A stretch of DNA of 64,000 nucleotides from Nitratireductor aquimarinus (GTDB lineage Bacteria > Pseudomonadota > Alphaproteobacteria > Rhizobiales > Rhizobiaceae): NCBI RefSeq assembly GCF_046773475.1, contig NZ_CP177239.1:3912275-3976274 (forward strand). The letters run 5' to 3'. Positions within the stretch are counted from its first letter, which is position 1; each line of letters starts with the position of its first letter. The notes under the pieces were generated by a model. It saw only the letters and a program-made list of their open reading frames with translations. It did not search any database and was not told the origin of the DNA. This document shows positions 17,511 to 28,018 of this stretch, one piece after another. Both the position numbers and the translations under genes were made by a program.

Positions 17511-18145
17511 CCATGACGACCGCGCCCAAAAGCCTGTTCTCGGCAGAGGAGTTTCGCCGCCGCGCTGCAAGACAACAGGGGCCGGCAGGGGCGGAAGACT
17601 ATGGCGATCACAGCCTGAACCCGGACCTGCGCGAAATGATCGTCCGGCCCGGCCTGCGCGATGCGGCGGTGCTCATTCCGGTTGTCGATCATGCCGATGG
17701 CGCGTCGGTCATCCTGACCCAGCGCACGCTGGCACTGCGCAACCATTCCGGCCAGATTGCCTTTCCCGGCGGCCGCATCGACCCGGAGGACGTGTCGCCC
17801 GAGGCGGCGGCGCTCCGCGAGGCGGATGAGGAAATCGGCCTTCGGCCCCGCATCGTGGATGTGGTCGGACGCATGCCCGATTACTCGACCGGCAGCGGTT
17901 ATCGCATCGCGCCGGTGCTTGGTATCGTCCGTCCGGGCTTCCGGTTGCACCTCAATCCCGACGAAGTGGATGCCGCCTTTGAGGTGCCGCTTGCCTTTCT
18001 CATGGATCCCGCCAACCATCGGCGCGAAAGCCGTTTGTGGCAGGAGAAGGAACGGTTCTATTACACCATGCCATTCGGCGAGCGCTTCATCTGGGGCGTG
18101 ACCGCCGGCATTATCCGCACCCTTTACGAAAGACTTTATGCTTGA
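17507..18145 (+). CDS. Nudix hydrolase, CoA pyrophosphatase-like (NudL/UPF0035)
   Basis: A 212-residue Nudix protein of the NudL subgroup, which hydrolyses coenzyme A or acyl-CoA to 4'-phosphopantetheine and 3',5'-ADP. The subgroup signature LRNHSGQIAFPGGRID leads directly into the Nudix box GGRIDPEDVSPEAAALREAD and EEIGL, so the metal ligands Glu of READEE are intact. The start overlaps DUF1285 (ATGA) and the stop overlaps the cca start (TGATG), pointing to a three-gene operon. Confidence 0.9.
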   Translation: MTMTTAPKSLFSAEEFRRRAARQQGPAGAEDYGDHSLNPDLREMIVRPGLRDAAVLIPVVDHADGASVILTQRTLALRNHSGQIAFPGGRIDPEDVSPEAAALREADEEIGLRPRIVDVVGRMPDYSTGSGYRIAPVLGIVRPGFRLHLNPDEVDAAFEVPLAFLMDPANHRRESRLWQEKERFYYTMPFGERFIWGVTAGIIRTLYERLYA

Positions 18146-19410
18146 TGGACAAGCGACTGATTTCAGAATCGCAATGGCTGGCCGACGAAAAGCTTCAGAA
18201 ACTGCTCGCAGCCCTTTCCACCGAGGGCGATGAGGCGCGCGTCGTCGGCGGCGCGGTGCGCAACACGCTGCTTGGCCAGCCTGTCACCGACATCGATATC
18301 GCCACCACCACGACGCCGGATGAGACCGTGCGCCGCGCGCGCAAGGCAGGTTTCCGCACCGCGCCGACGGGCATCGATCACGGCACCGTGACGGTGATCG
18401 CCGATGGTCACGCCTATGAGGTGACGACGCTGCGCGCCGACGTGGAAACCGATGGCCGCCGCGCCAGCGTCACCTTCGGGCGCGACTGGCAGAACGATGC
18501 CGAGCGCCGCGACTTCACGATCAACGCGCTCTATGCCCGCGCCGATGGCGACATCATCGATCTGGTCGGCGGGCTTGCGGATCTCGACAGCCGCACCCTG
18601 CGCTTCATCGGCGATGCGGACACCCGCATCACCGAGGATTATCTGCGCATTCTGCGTTTCTTTCGCTTTTTCGCCTGGTATGGCGCTGGCCGTCCGGATG
18701 CCGCCGGGCTGAAGGCCTGCACGCGTCACCGCGACGGGCTGGAGCGTCTTTCCGCCGAGCGTGTCTGGGCGGAGCTCAAGAAGCTTCTGTCCGCGCCCGA
18801 TCCCTCGCGTGCGCTTCTGTGGATGCGCCAGACCGGTGTGCTGACGAAGATCCTGCCGGAATCGGAGAAATGGGGCATTGACACGATCGGCCCGCTGATG
18901 GAGGCGGAACGCACGCTTGGCTGGGAGCCGGAGCCGCTTCTGCGTCTTGCGGCGATCATCCCGCCCCATGAGCCGCGCATATCGGAACTGGGCAAGCGGC
19001 TGCGCCTTTCCAACGCGGAAAAGGCGACGCTCCTGGGCTGGGCGAGGGCGCCTGTTCCGCAGCCGGATCTCGATGAGGCCGGATTCAGAAAACTTGCCTA
19101 CAGGTCTGATGAAAAAGGCCTTTTGTGGCGGCTGAAGCTTGCGCTTGTGAGCGCGCGGGCGCGCGCCGCCGAGGATGACAAGGCGCTGATGGAGGCTGCC
19201 GGCTTCACCCGTCTGATGAAGCTCGCCGCCGCATGGCAGAAGCCGGTGCTTCCGGTTGATGGCGGCGATCTGGCAAAGCTCGGGCTGGAAAAGGGGCGCG
19301 CGGTCGGTGAGGTCCTGTCGCGGCTTCAGGACGAGTGGATCGAGTCTGATTTCTCGTTGAAGCGCGACGCGCTGCTTGAGCGCGCCGCAGAGATGATTTC
19401 GACCGGATGA
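18145..19410 (+). CDS. cca: CCA tRNA nucleotidyltransferase / poly(A) polymerase family
   Basis: Adds or repairs the 3' CCA end of tRNA using CTP and ATP. The class II nucleotidyltransferase head is clear: VVGGAVRNTLLGQ followed by DIDIATTT, the metal-binding DxD. Next come FGRDWQNDAERRDFTINAL and the RNA-binding block ITEDYLRILRFFRF; the C-terminal helical half fits the alphaproteobacterial CCA enzymes. Length 421 residues. The ATG overlaps the preceding Nudix stop (TGATG). Since no separate PcnB-type basic tail is seen, CCA addition is the likelier role than RNA polyadenylation. Confidence 0.92.
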   Translation: MDKRLISESQWLADEKLQKLLAALSTEGDEARVVGGAVRNTLLGQPVTDIDIATTTTPDETVRRARKAGFRTAPTGIDHGTVTVIADGHAYEVTTLRADVETDGRRASVTFGRDWQNDAERRDFTINALYARADGDIIDLVGGLADLDSRTLRFIGDADTRITEDYLRILRFFRFFAWYGAGRPDAAGLKACTRHRDGLERLSAERVWAELKKLLSAPDPSRALLWMRQTGVLTKILPESEKWGIDTIGPLMEAERTLGWEPEPLLRLAAIIPPHEPRISELGKRLRLSNAEKATLLGWARAPVPQPDLDEAGFRKLAYRSDEKGLLWRLKLALVSARARAAEDDKALMEAAGFTRLMKLAAAWQKPVLPVDGGDLAKLGLEKGRAVGEVLSRLQDEWIESDFSLKRDALLERAAEMISTG

Positions 19411-19466
19411 TTTCGACCGCAGGCTGACCCTTTCGGGGCCCGCAGTCTTTCGGGGCAGGGCGCGGC

Positions 19467-19652
19467 TCAGGCCGCGTTCTTGGCCTGTCCGATGCGTGAG
19501 CGGATGGCTTCCACCATGCTCTCGCGGATCACCGTTTCGCCGTGGGCATCGCGCATATGTTCGGCTGCACGGCGGATCACCTCCGCTTCTTCCTCATGGC
19601 GTGTGTGCCAGTCGCAGCCTGGAACGAGCGAGCCGCAATGAAATTCCTTCAT
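19467..19652 (-). CDS. DUF1059 small protein
   Basis: A 61-residue DUF1059 protein: FHCGSLVPGCDWHTRHEEEA, then a helix with HMRDAHG. The cysteine/histidine pair in CGSLVPGC and the later histidines suggest a small metal-binding or redox fold. The ATG is preceded by AGGAGGACA. It is monocistronic between cca and the LysR gene. Function unknown. Confidence 0.85.
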   Translation of the reverse strand: MKEFHCGSLVPGCDWHTRHEEEAEVIRRAAEHMRDAHGETVIRESMVEAIRSRIGQAKNAA

Positions 19653-19766
19653 GAGACTGTCCTCCTGTTCTCGGTTGATGCGTGCCTTAAACTATAACAC
19701 GGAATGCGGCGAGAGGTTGCCAGCGGAAACAAACGTGATTGAAGCCGGGCGGTGGCCGCCGTGCCG

Positions 19767-20657
19767 TCATATCTCCAGCATTTCCTCGATCTCGCCGCGC
19801 AGCCATGCCTTGAATTCACGCACCTTTGCCGGTTCCTGCCGGTTCTCCGAGGTGATCAGCCAATAGCTGTAGCGTGTTCTGGCCCGCTCCTGAAACGGCG
19901 CGACCAGCCGCCCGCATTGAAGCGCATCATGAGCGAGTGTGTGCCAGGCAAGCATGACGCCCTGTCCGGCGATGGCTGCATCAAGGCAGAGCGCGGCGTC
20001 GGTGAAGCTGTCGCCCTCAACGAGGTCGCGCTGGTCAAGACCAAGCGGTTTCAGCCACACATCCCATGCAATGTTCGAGTTGGCGTCGCGGATGATCGGC
20101 GCTGTGAGTATGTCTTCAGGCGTCTCGAGCGCGTCGGCCAGCGCCGGGGCGCACACCGGAAACACTTCCTGTGGCAGAAGATATTCGCTCTTCACGCCCG
20201 GCCAGTCGCCTTCGCCCACACGGATCGCCAGATCGATGTCGCTGCTGTCGGGATTGATGAGGTCGGTCGAGGCCTCCAGCCGCAGCTTGGTTTCCGGATG
20301 CGCTCTCGTATAGCGCGCCAGCCGCGGCACAAGCCATTTGGATGCGAAGACGGGCGCGACCGAGATGGTCAGGACCGAATCCGTATGGTGACGCGTCATC
20401 GCCACCGCCGCATCGAGTGTCTGGAAGCCGAGGCTTAGCCGGTCGACGAACTGCTGGCCGAGCCCGGTTGGCCGGATGCCGCGTCCCGTCCGCTCGAAGA
20501 TTGCCGCGCCGAGCTGTGCCTCGGTCTTGATGATCTGCTGGCTGACGGCTCCCACCGAAACGCCGAGTTCATCGGCAGCCGCACTGAGCGAGCCGCACCG
20601 GCCCGCCGCTTCGACGGCGCGCAATCCGTTCAGGTGAACGCGTGGCAGGTGTTTCAT
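19767..20657 (-). CDS. LysR-family transcriptional regulator (GcvA-like)
   Basis: A 296-residue LysR protein: winged helix at about 8-66 (LNGLRAVEAAGRCGSLSAAA, DELGVSVGAVSQQI, then FERTGRGIRPT) and a substrate-binding domain containing SVAPVFASKWLVPRLARY and DLAIRVGEGDW, which places it with GcvA-type regulators. It is divergent from a DUF1127 small protein, 102 nt apart, a frequent pairing in rhizobia, so that gene is the probable target. The inducer is unknown. Confidence 0.92.
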   Translation of the reverse strand: MKHLPRVHLNGLRAVEAAGRCGSLSAAADELGVSVGAVSQQIIKTEAQLGAAIFERTGRGIRPTGLGQQFVDRLSLGFQTLDAAVAMTRHHTDSVLTISVAPVFASKWLVPRLARYTRAHPETKLRLEASTDLINPDSSDIDLAIRVGEGDWPGVKSEYLLPQEVFPVCAPALADALETPEDILTAPIIRDANSNIAWDVWLKPLGLDQRDLVEGDSFTDAALCLDAAIAGQGVMLAWHTLAHDALQCGRLVAPFQERARTRYSYWLITSENRQEPAKVREFKAWLRGEIEEMLEI

Positions 20658-20994
20658 ATAGTTTTTCTAAAACAAAGCGCAGGCAATCTCCATTGAAAAT
20701 AATGCCAAACGCCGGGATTTTGGCTCTCGTAGAGAAATCTCACAGATGGAGAAGGCGCCATGTTTCAGTTTTTCTGGATAATGGTTCAAACCTTCAGGGA
20801 CAATCACCGGCGAGCGGTGCAGGATGCCTGGGATGATAATTGGTGGCGTGATCCGCTGGCGCATCCGGCTCTTCGCGGCATGTCGGAGCGCGAGCTGGCG
20901 GATTTGCCGCTGCGTCGCTCCAGCTTTGAAGACCATGAGGAAGAAGAGCCGATGGCCGCACCATCAGTGCAGCCACCGGCATTCGTGTCCAGGC

Positions 20995-22877
<1,883 letters not shown>

Positions 22878-22881
<4 letters not shown>

Positions 22882-24725
22882 TCCGCAGCCTCGTTTGCTT
22901 CGAGATCGAGAAACCCGCCGGACTGGCGCTGCCAGAGGCTTGCATAGAGCCCGCCGGCGGCAACCAGATCGTCATGCGTGCCTTCCTCGACGATCCGGCC
23001 CTTGTCCATCACCACCAGGCGGTCCATGGCGGCAATGGTGGAGAGCCGGTGGGCGATGGCGATCACCGTCTTGCCCTGCATCAGGCGGTAGAGGTTTTCC
23101 TGGATCGCCGCTTCGACTTCGGAATCGAGTGCGGAGGTCGCCTCGTCGAGGATGAGGATCGGCGCATCCTTGAGCATGACGCGGGCAATGGCAATGCGCT
23201 GGCGCTGGCCACCTGACAGTTTGACGCCCCGTTCGCCCACATGGGCGTCAAAGCCCACGCGGCCCTTCGGGTCCGTCAGTCCGCCGATGAAGCTCATCGC
23301 CTCGGCGCGCCGGGCCGCTTCAAGCATCATCTCTTCGGTCGCGTCGGGGCGGCCATAGAGGATGTTGTCGCGTACCGAACGGTGCAGCAGGGACGTGTCC
23401 TGCGTGACCATGCCGATCGCGGCGCGCAGCGTGTCCTGCGACACGTCGGCGATGTCCTGGCCATCGATGACGATGCGCCCGCGCTCCAGATCGTAGAAGC
23501 GTAAGAGCAGGTTCACGAGCGTCGACTTGCCCGCGCCCGAACGGCCCACGAGGCCGACCTTCTCGCCGGGCTTCACGGTCAGCGACAGCTCTTCGATGAC
23601 GCCGCCCTTCTTGCCGTAGTGGAAGCCGATCCCGTCGAATTCGATCTTGCCTTCCGGCACTGCAAGGGCCTTTGCGTCCGGCTTGTCATCGACAAGTCGG
23701 GGCATGGAGATCGAGCTGATGCCGTCCTGCACGGTGCCGACATTCTCGAACAGCGCCGTCAGCTCCCACATGATCCACTGCGACATGCCCCACAGGCGAA
23801 GCACGAGGCCGAGCACCACGGCCACGGCGCCGACGCTTACCGCACCGGCCACCCACAGGGTGACGGAGAGATACCCGACCACGACGAGGCACAGGGCGTT
23901 GAGCAGGTAGAGAAGGCCATAGAGACCGGTGATGTTGCGGAACTGCTCATGCACCGTGTCGAGGAAGCCGCCCATGCCCTCGCGGGCGTAAGACGCTTCG
24001 CGTCGGCCATGCGAGAAGAGTTTTACCGTCTGAATGTTGGTGTAGCTGTCGACCACGCGGCCGGTCATCACCGAGCGGGCGTCTGCCTGTCGCTGCGCGA
24101 TCTTGCCGAGCCTGGGCACGTAATGGCGCATGAGCAGGATGTACCCCACCAGCCAGCCCACCAGCGGTGCTGCCAGCTTCCAGTCGGCCGAGGCCGCGAG
24201 AACCAGCATGCCGGTGAAGTACACCGTCACATAGTTCATCACGTCGGTCATCTTGATCACGCATTCGCGCACGGCAAGCGCCGTCTGCATCAGCTTGGTG
24301 GCGATGCGGCCGGCAAACTCGTCCTGATAGAAGCTCATCGACTGTTTGAGCAGATAGCGATGCACCTGCCAGCGGATGCGCATGGGATAGTTGCCCATCA
24401 GCACCTGATGCGTGACCAGGCCATAAAGGAACACCACCGCCGGCAGGGCGATGCCGACAATTGCGGCCATGCCGATCAGCTTTGCGCCTTCCTCATCCAG
24501 AAAGGTTGCGCGATCCTTCTCGGCCAGCCAGTCGACGATGTTGCCGAGGAAGGAAAACATCCAGACCTCTGCAATGGCGATGATCATCATCAGGACCGCC
24601 GAAATGGCGATATAGGGCCATGCCCCTTTGGTGAAGTGCAGGCAGAAGGCGAAGAAGGTGCGCGGCGGCTCCTGCGGTTCTTCGGCGGGGAAGGGCTCAA
24701 GTCGTCGTTCGAACCATTGATACAT
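22878..24725 (-). CDS. ABC exporter subunit, fused membrane and ATPase domains
   Basis: A 615-residue ABCB-type half-transporter, first gene of the exporter operon. Six hydrophobic helices lie in the first 330 residues; the ATPase domain has Walker A GRSGAGKSTL, GMVTQDTSLLHRS, LSGGQRQRIAIARV, ILILDEATSALD and VIAIAHRLS, so both subunits keep complete catalytic sites, unlike heterodimers with one degenerate site. A perfect 12-bp inverted repeat lies about 30-60 nt before the start codon and may be the operator. Two small-protein cassettes lie upstream on the same strand. Confidence 0.93.
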
Positions 24726-24753
24726 TGTCTTTGGCGTCTTTCATTCTCGTGCC

Positions 24754-24784
24754 CGCAAACGCGACGCGTCGAGTCGCGTTTGCG
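24754..24784. promoter_or_regulatory. 12-bp perfect inverted repeat upstream of the ABC exporter
   Basis: CGCAAACGCGAC, a 7-nt spacer, then GTCGCGTTTGCG. There is no T-run on either side, so an operator for an unlinked regulator is more likely than a terminator. It sits 29 nt before the first exporter start codon. Confidence 0.45.
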
Positions 24785-24818
24785 GTGTAATCGTCTGTTT
24801 TCGTGCTCTTTTCCGCGG

Positions 24819-24846
24819 GCGGCGGCTGGCGGAAAAGCAAATGCGT
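24819..24846 (-). terminator. Hairpin after the 96-aa ORF
   Basis: TTTTCCGC at 24819-24826 pairs with GCGGAAAA at 24839-24846, 4 nt beyond the stop of the 96-residue ORF. The leftward strand lacks a clean T-run after the stem, so it is only a weak terminator candidate. Confidence 0.3.
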
Positions 24847-24850
24847 TCGG

Positions 24851-25141
24851 CTAGATGTGGCCCTTGCGCGGCACGGATGCCGCAGGCCGGTTTGCGCGTT
24901 TATTGCCTGGCTCCTTCATGGAGCCGGTATTCAGGATGGGCGGAGGCGTGCCGCCGCTTTGGTCGTGCGGTTTTGTGCGCGGTGGCTGCGCCTGGGTTCC
25001 GAGAGCGGCCCTGAAGGCTCCTGAAAGAGACGTGGCAGGAGCGCTGTCATGTCCGCGCAAAAACGCGGCGGTGGCCGGGTCGGTGCCTGAAATCTTGTTA
25101 TCTTGAGACGCGGTGCGTCCGTTTGGAAAGCGTGCAGTCAT
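24851..25141 (-). CDS. Hypothetical 96-aa protein, main ORF of cassette 2
   Basis: A 96-residue basic, Pro/Ala/Gly-rich protein beginning MTARFPNGRTASQDN and ending PRKGHI; no signal peptide, membrane segment or known domain. The start matches MHNRFPRRPNGRN of the 85-residue protein at 25486 (shared RFP and NGR), and both lie about 96 nt behind a micro-ORF with the same 3' sequence. That shared layout, not homology to a known family, is the main reason to call it. No strong ribosome site precedes the ATG. A longer reading upstream in the same frame exists but runs across the micro-ORF and promoter of the cassette. Confidence 0.45.
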   Translation of the reverse strand: MTARFPNGRTASQDNKISGTDPATAAFLRGHDSAPATSLSGAFRAALGTQAQPPRTKPHDQSGGTPPPILNTGSMKEPGNKRANRPAASVPRKGHI

Positions 25142-25238
25142 GATGCAAATCCCATGTGTCAACCGGAAGAAACGGTCGGCGGATTCGCTCGTGAACTGCT
25201 TTGGTAATCTTAGAAAAGCTGAAGAACGAAAGCCGCCG

Positions 25239-25307
25239 TCAGGCCTGGTATGGCGCCGCGATGTACGGGCGCAGACCAGCGAAGGAGGTAAGCATCTTGT
25301 TGTCCAT
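25239..25307 (-). CDS. 22-codon leader ORF of cassette 2
   Basis: A 22-residue ORF (MDNKMLTSFAGLRPYIAAPY plus two residues). A GGAGG site lies 5 nt before the ATG, and a TATAAG -10-like box (25343-25348) lies exactly 35 nt upstream of it. The end, AGGCC TGA CGGCGG, is shared with the 18-codon leader ORF at 25839. It is followed by a 97-nt spacer and the 96-residue ORF. A regulatory upstream peptide is the likeliest role. Confidence 0.4.
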   Translation of the reverse strand: MDNKMLTSFAGLRPYIAAPYQA

Positions 25308-25342
25308 TGCCGCCTCCAGCGGTTTTCGTTGATGGGATGCAC

Positions 25343-25348
25343 CTTATA
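25343..25348 (-). promoter_or_regulatory. -10-like TATAAG of cassette 2
   Basis: Read leftwards, GGTTATAAG lies 35 nt before the leader-ORF start, the same distance as in cassette 1. The -35 region is poor (TGGTCA at 17 nt). Confidence 0.3.
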
Positions 25349-25485
25349 ACCGTGTTGTTCGGGCTTGACCAGAGGATGCGTTTTCTCTGCTGCCATCTGC
25401 GGTTGTGTCGGCGCATGCGTGATCGTGCCCGCTCCGCAGGCGTGCGAAGCGGGAAATGAGGGGTGCGAAGAGGGGCAGGCGCTCT

Positions 25486-25743
25486 TCATCGCAACAGCCG
25501 TTTCAGTTTCGCCATCAGGTCGATACGCGCTGCCGGCGCGACCTGTCCGAGGTCGATATCCGGCAATTGGCCGCGATGCGGCCGTTGCGTCCGGTCCTCA
25601 TGGATGAGGGGCGTTTTCACACCAAGGGTCAGTGCCCATGCTTCAAGCCTGCGGTCCTGCAGGGTAGGGCGTGTGGGGTCCAGTTGTGGAACGAAAAAAT
25701 CGTCATTGCGGCCGTTTGGCCGCCGGGGGAAGCGGTTGTGCAT
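25486..25743 (-). CDS. Hypothetical 85-aa protein, main ORF of cassette 1
   Basis: An 85-residue basic protein (MHNRFPRRPNGRNDDFFVPQ start, ending DLMAKLKRLLR) with a probable C-terminal amphipathic helix and no known domain. Its codons show normal high-GC third positions, which supports coding. AAGGA lies 6 nt before the ATG. It follows an 18-codon leader ORF by 95 nt, the same layout as the 96-residue ORF of cassette 2. Its stop overlaps an ATG that opens the longer alternative frame towards cassette 2. Function unknown. Confidence 0.5.
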   Translation of the reverse strand: MHNRFPRRPNGRNDDFFVPQLDPTRPTLQDRRLEAWALTLGVKTPLIHEDRTQRPHRGQLPDIDLGQVAPAARIDLMAKLKRLLR

Positions 25744-25838
25744 CGCGAACGTCCTTGGGGAGCGGGAGGAAATCCCGACGGACTGCGATGGGTAGCTGCC
25801 TTGAAATGTTGTAGGAGCGTGCCGGACCGAGTCCGCCG

Positions 25839-25895
25839 TCAGGCCTTGTGGCCACCGGCGAGGAGCCAGATCATGTGATGTCGTCGCATTGTCAT
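25839..25895 (-). CDS. 18-codon leader ORF of cassette 1
   Basis: An 18-residue ORF, MTMRRHHMIWLLAGGHKA, with an excellent ribosome site (AAGGAG, 6 nt spacing) and a TATAAG box exactly 35 nt upstream. Its 3' end, AGGCC TGA CGGCGG, is identical to that of the cassette 2 leader ORF. The block TCAACG..AACCG..GGAG between promoter and start is also shared. Its size, strong ribosome site and position 95 nt before a larger ORF suggest a regulatory leader peptide. Confidence 0.45.
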   Translation of the reverse strand: MTMRRHHMIWLLAGGHKA

Positions 25896-25930
25896 GCCTT
25901 TCTCCTTCGGTTCGCGTTGACAATGGCGGG

Positions 25931-25936
25931 CTTATA
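25931..25936 (-). promoter_or_regulatory. -10-like TATAAG of cassette 1
   Basis: Read leftwards, TGTGGGTATAAG lies 35 nt before the 18-codon ORF, matching cassette 2. No convincing -35 is seen. Confidence 0.3.
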
Positions 25937-26040
25937 CCCACAGTTGCAGCGACCCGCCACCCGTAATTACGCCTTTCGGTCGACACGTCCTCAGCTGTGT
26001 CCGGAAGGCAACACTCAGCCATGTCGAGAGACACAGCCGC

Positions 26041-26487
26041 ATGCGTATCGCGCTCTACCAGCCAGACATTCCCGGAAACACTGGCGCCATTCTCCGTCTC
26101 GCCGCCTGCCTCGGCTTCACGGTCGATCTGATCGAGCCTGCCGGCTTTGATCTCTCCGACCGGAATCTGAAGCGCGCGGGGATGGATTATCTTGAGCGCG
26201 CCGCGCTCGCCCGCCATCCGTCCTGGGAAACGTTCGAGCTCTGGCGCAAGCGCGAGGGCCGGCGTCTTATCCTGTTCACCACCCGGGCCGAGGCGGGTTA
26301 CACGGACTTTTCCTATGCCGATGGCGACATTCTTCTGTTCGGTCGGGAATCTTCCGGTGCGCCGGAAGCCGTCCACGCCGCCGCCGATGCGCGGCTGACC
26401 ATTCCCATGAAAGAGGGCGCGCGCAGCCTCAACCTTGCGATGACGGCCGCGATGGCCGCCGGCGAGGCGCTCAGGCAGCTGCGATAG
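26041..26487 (+). CDS. trmL: tRNA (cytidine/uridine-34 2'-O)-methyltransferase
   Basis: A compact 148-residue SPOUT methyltransferase that 2'-O-methylates the wobble base of tRNA-Leu. It is essentially only the catalytic domain, the expected TrmL length. Motifs are YQPDIPGNTGAILRLAACLG (motif 1), LLFGRESSGAP (motif 2) and the knot end TIPMKEGARSLNLAMTAAMA (motif 3), which binds S-adenosylmethionine. It starts a rightward stretch and is divergent from the small cassettes at 24.8-26 kb. Confidence 0.93.
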   Translation: MRIALYQPDIPGNTGAILRLAACLGFTVDLIEPAGFDLSDRNLKRAGMDYLERAALARHPSWETFELWRKREGRRLILFTTRAEAGYTDFSYADGDILLFGRESSGAPEAVHAAADARLTIPMKEGARSLNLAMTAAMAAGEALRQLR

Positions 26488-26520
26488 GTCATCATCCTGG
26501 GGTGTTTCACGCTGCATCGG

Positions 26521-26546
26521 GCTCTTTCCTTGGCTTCGGAAAGAGC
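26521..26546 (+). terminator. Hairpin after trmL
   Basis: GCTCTTTCC and GGAAAGAGC form a perfect 9-bp stem with an 8-nt loop, 33 nt after the trmL stop. There is no T-run, so termination is uncertain. Confidence 0.35.
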
Positions 26547-26667
26547 TGCCTACAGGTTCAAGCCGACTTTAAGTCAACAGCCGCGAGGCGCGCATATGCT
26601 GTTCAGAAACGCAGTCTGAAACAGGCCGTCACGTATATCTGAAATCTTGGATGGAAGAGGCGGGAGG

Positions 26668-26925
26668 TCAGTCGGCGCTTGGTAATCGGCGCATCGTGAA
26701 CTCGATCATGTCGCCGGGGCGTTCACACCAGCTTTCGATCTCTGTCCAGTAAGCCTGCTTGGGCCAGCGCTCCAGCCATTCGCGCGCTTTGTCGCGGGCC
26801 TGCGCGCGCGGCAGTGCAAAACTCTCCCGTAGAAATCCGTCGCGTGGCAGACGACCCGTCCTTGCGCGATGTTTGTCGAGGCTGCGTTTCAGCCCTTCCA
26901 GGGGTGGTTTTGCGGGCACACGCAC
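26668..26925 (-). CDS. Conserved-looking 85-aa hypothetical protein
   Basis: An 85-residue basic protein, VRVPAKPPLEGLKRSLDKHR at the start and WCERPGDMIEFTMRRLPSAD at the end. The GTG at 26925 is taken as start because AAGGAG lies 7 nt before it; an upstream ATG-less extension is less likely. It is probably a soluble, helical protein. It is divergent from hemF (about 120 nt apart). I do not recognise a family. Confidence 0.65.
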   Translation of the reverse strand: MRVPAKPPLEGLKRSLDKHRARTGRLPRDGFLRESFALPRAQARDKAREWLERWPKQAYWTEIESWCERPGDMIEFTMRRLPSAD

Positions 26926-27044
26926 GAAAGAACTCCTTGACCCGATTGATAAGAAGCTTAGGCAACGCTGTTGAAAAATGCGAGTCATTTGTGGGGCTGT
27001 CCGTTTCCTGCGGCGTTGCGTAGGATCGGGCGAAAGGAATGATG

Positions 27045-27959
27045 ATGGAAAGACCAGAACTCCCTACCGGATTGCCGGACGATATCGAAGAAAAAAAAGC
27101 AGCCGCGCGCGCCTGGTTCGAGGAACTGCGCGACAAGCTGTGTTCAGCCTTCGAAAATCTTGAAGATGAGCTTACCGGGCCATTGTCCACGCGCACGCCG
27201 GGCCGCTTCGAGCGCACGCCCTGGGAGCGCGACGGCGGTGAAGGCGGCGGGGGCGTCATGTCGATGATGCATGGCCGCGTTTTCGAGAAGGTCGGTATCC
27301 ATGTCTCGACGGTTCATGGCGAGTTCTCTCCCGAGTTCCGCAAGCAGATACCGGGCGCGGAGCAGGATCCCCGTTTCTGGGCCTCCGGCATTTCGCTGAT
27401 CGCCCACCCCCAGAACCCCCATGTGCCGGCCGTTCACATGAACACCCGCATGGTGGTGACCACCAGCCAGTGGTTTGGCGGCGGCGCAGATCTGACCCCG
27501 GTGCTTGACCGTCGTCGTTCGCAGGAAGACCCCGACACCGTGGCCTTTCACAAGGCCATGCGGTTCGTGTGTGAACGTCATGCCGGGATTGTCGACTACG
27601 AGAAATACAAGGCCTGGTGCGACGAGTATTTCTACCTGCCGCATCGCAAGGAGCCACGCGGCGTGGGCGGCATCTTCTATGACTGGCTCAAAACGCCGGA
27701 CGAGAAGGGCGGCTGGCAGGCCGACTTTGATTTCACCCGCGATGTGGGGCGCGCCTTTGCCGTCGCCTATCCGCATCTGGTGCGCAAGAACTTCAACACC
27801 AACTGGACCGAGGCCGACCGCGAAGAGCAGCTCGTGCGCCGGGGCCGTTATGTCGAGTTCAACCTGCTTTATGACCGCGGCACGATCTTCGGACTGAAGA
27901 CCGGCGGCAATGTGAACTCCATCCTTTCCAGCATGCCGCCAGAAGTGAAGTGGCCCTAG
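27045..27959 (+). CDS. hemF: Oxygen-dependent coproporphyrinogen III oxidase
   Basis: Oxidatively decarboxylates coproporphyrinogen III to protoporphyrinogen IX in heme synthesis, using O2. At 304 residues it has the usual HemF length; signatures include GGGGVMSMMHGRVFEKVG, HMNTRM, FGGGADLTP and the C-terminal GRYVEFNLLYDRGT with TGGNVNSILSSMPP. Three ATG codons are in tandem; the third (27045) is 6 nt from AAAGGA and is the best start. A hairpin with T-run follows the gene. Confidence 0.97.
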   Translation: MERPELPTGLPDDIEEKKAAARAWFEELRDKLCSAFENLEDELTGPLSTRTPGRFERTPWERDGGEGGGGVMSMMHGRVFEKVGIHVSTVHGEFSPEFRKQIPGAEQDPRFWASGISLIAHPQNPHVPAVHMNTRMVVTTSQWFGGGADLTPVLDRRRSQEDPDTVAFHKAMRFVCERHAGIVDYEKYKAWCDEYFYLPHRKEPRGVGGIFYDWLKTPDEKGGWQADFDFTRDVGRAFAVAYPHLVRKNFNTNWTEADREEQLVRRGRYVEFNLLYDRGTIFGLKTGGNVNSILSSMPPEVKWP

Positions 27960-28018
27960 CCTTAGCTGGCCGCTCAGTCATGCGATGCGGGCTGGCCTGA
28001 TCTTTCGCTAAGAATATG

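Noticed and set aside
24855..25106. An 83-codon plus-strand frame over cassette 2
   Set aside because: Cys/Trp-rich composition, no family, no ribosome site.
24851..25489. A single 212-codon minus-strand frame covering cassette 2
   Set aside because: It would cross the promoter and leader ORF of cassette 2. The tandem layout argues for separate short ORFs, although the start overlapping the 25486 stop keeps it possible.
25239..25936. AbcR-like tandem small RNAs on the plus strand
   Set aside because: Tandem arrangement and CUCC stretches fit, but no T-run terminator or plus-strand promoter was seen, while the minus strand has ribosome sites and matching starts.
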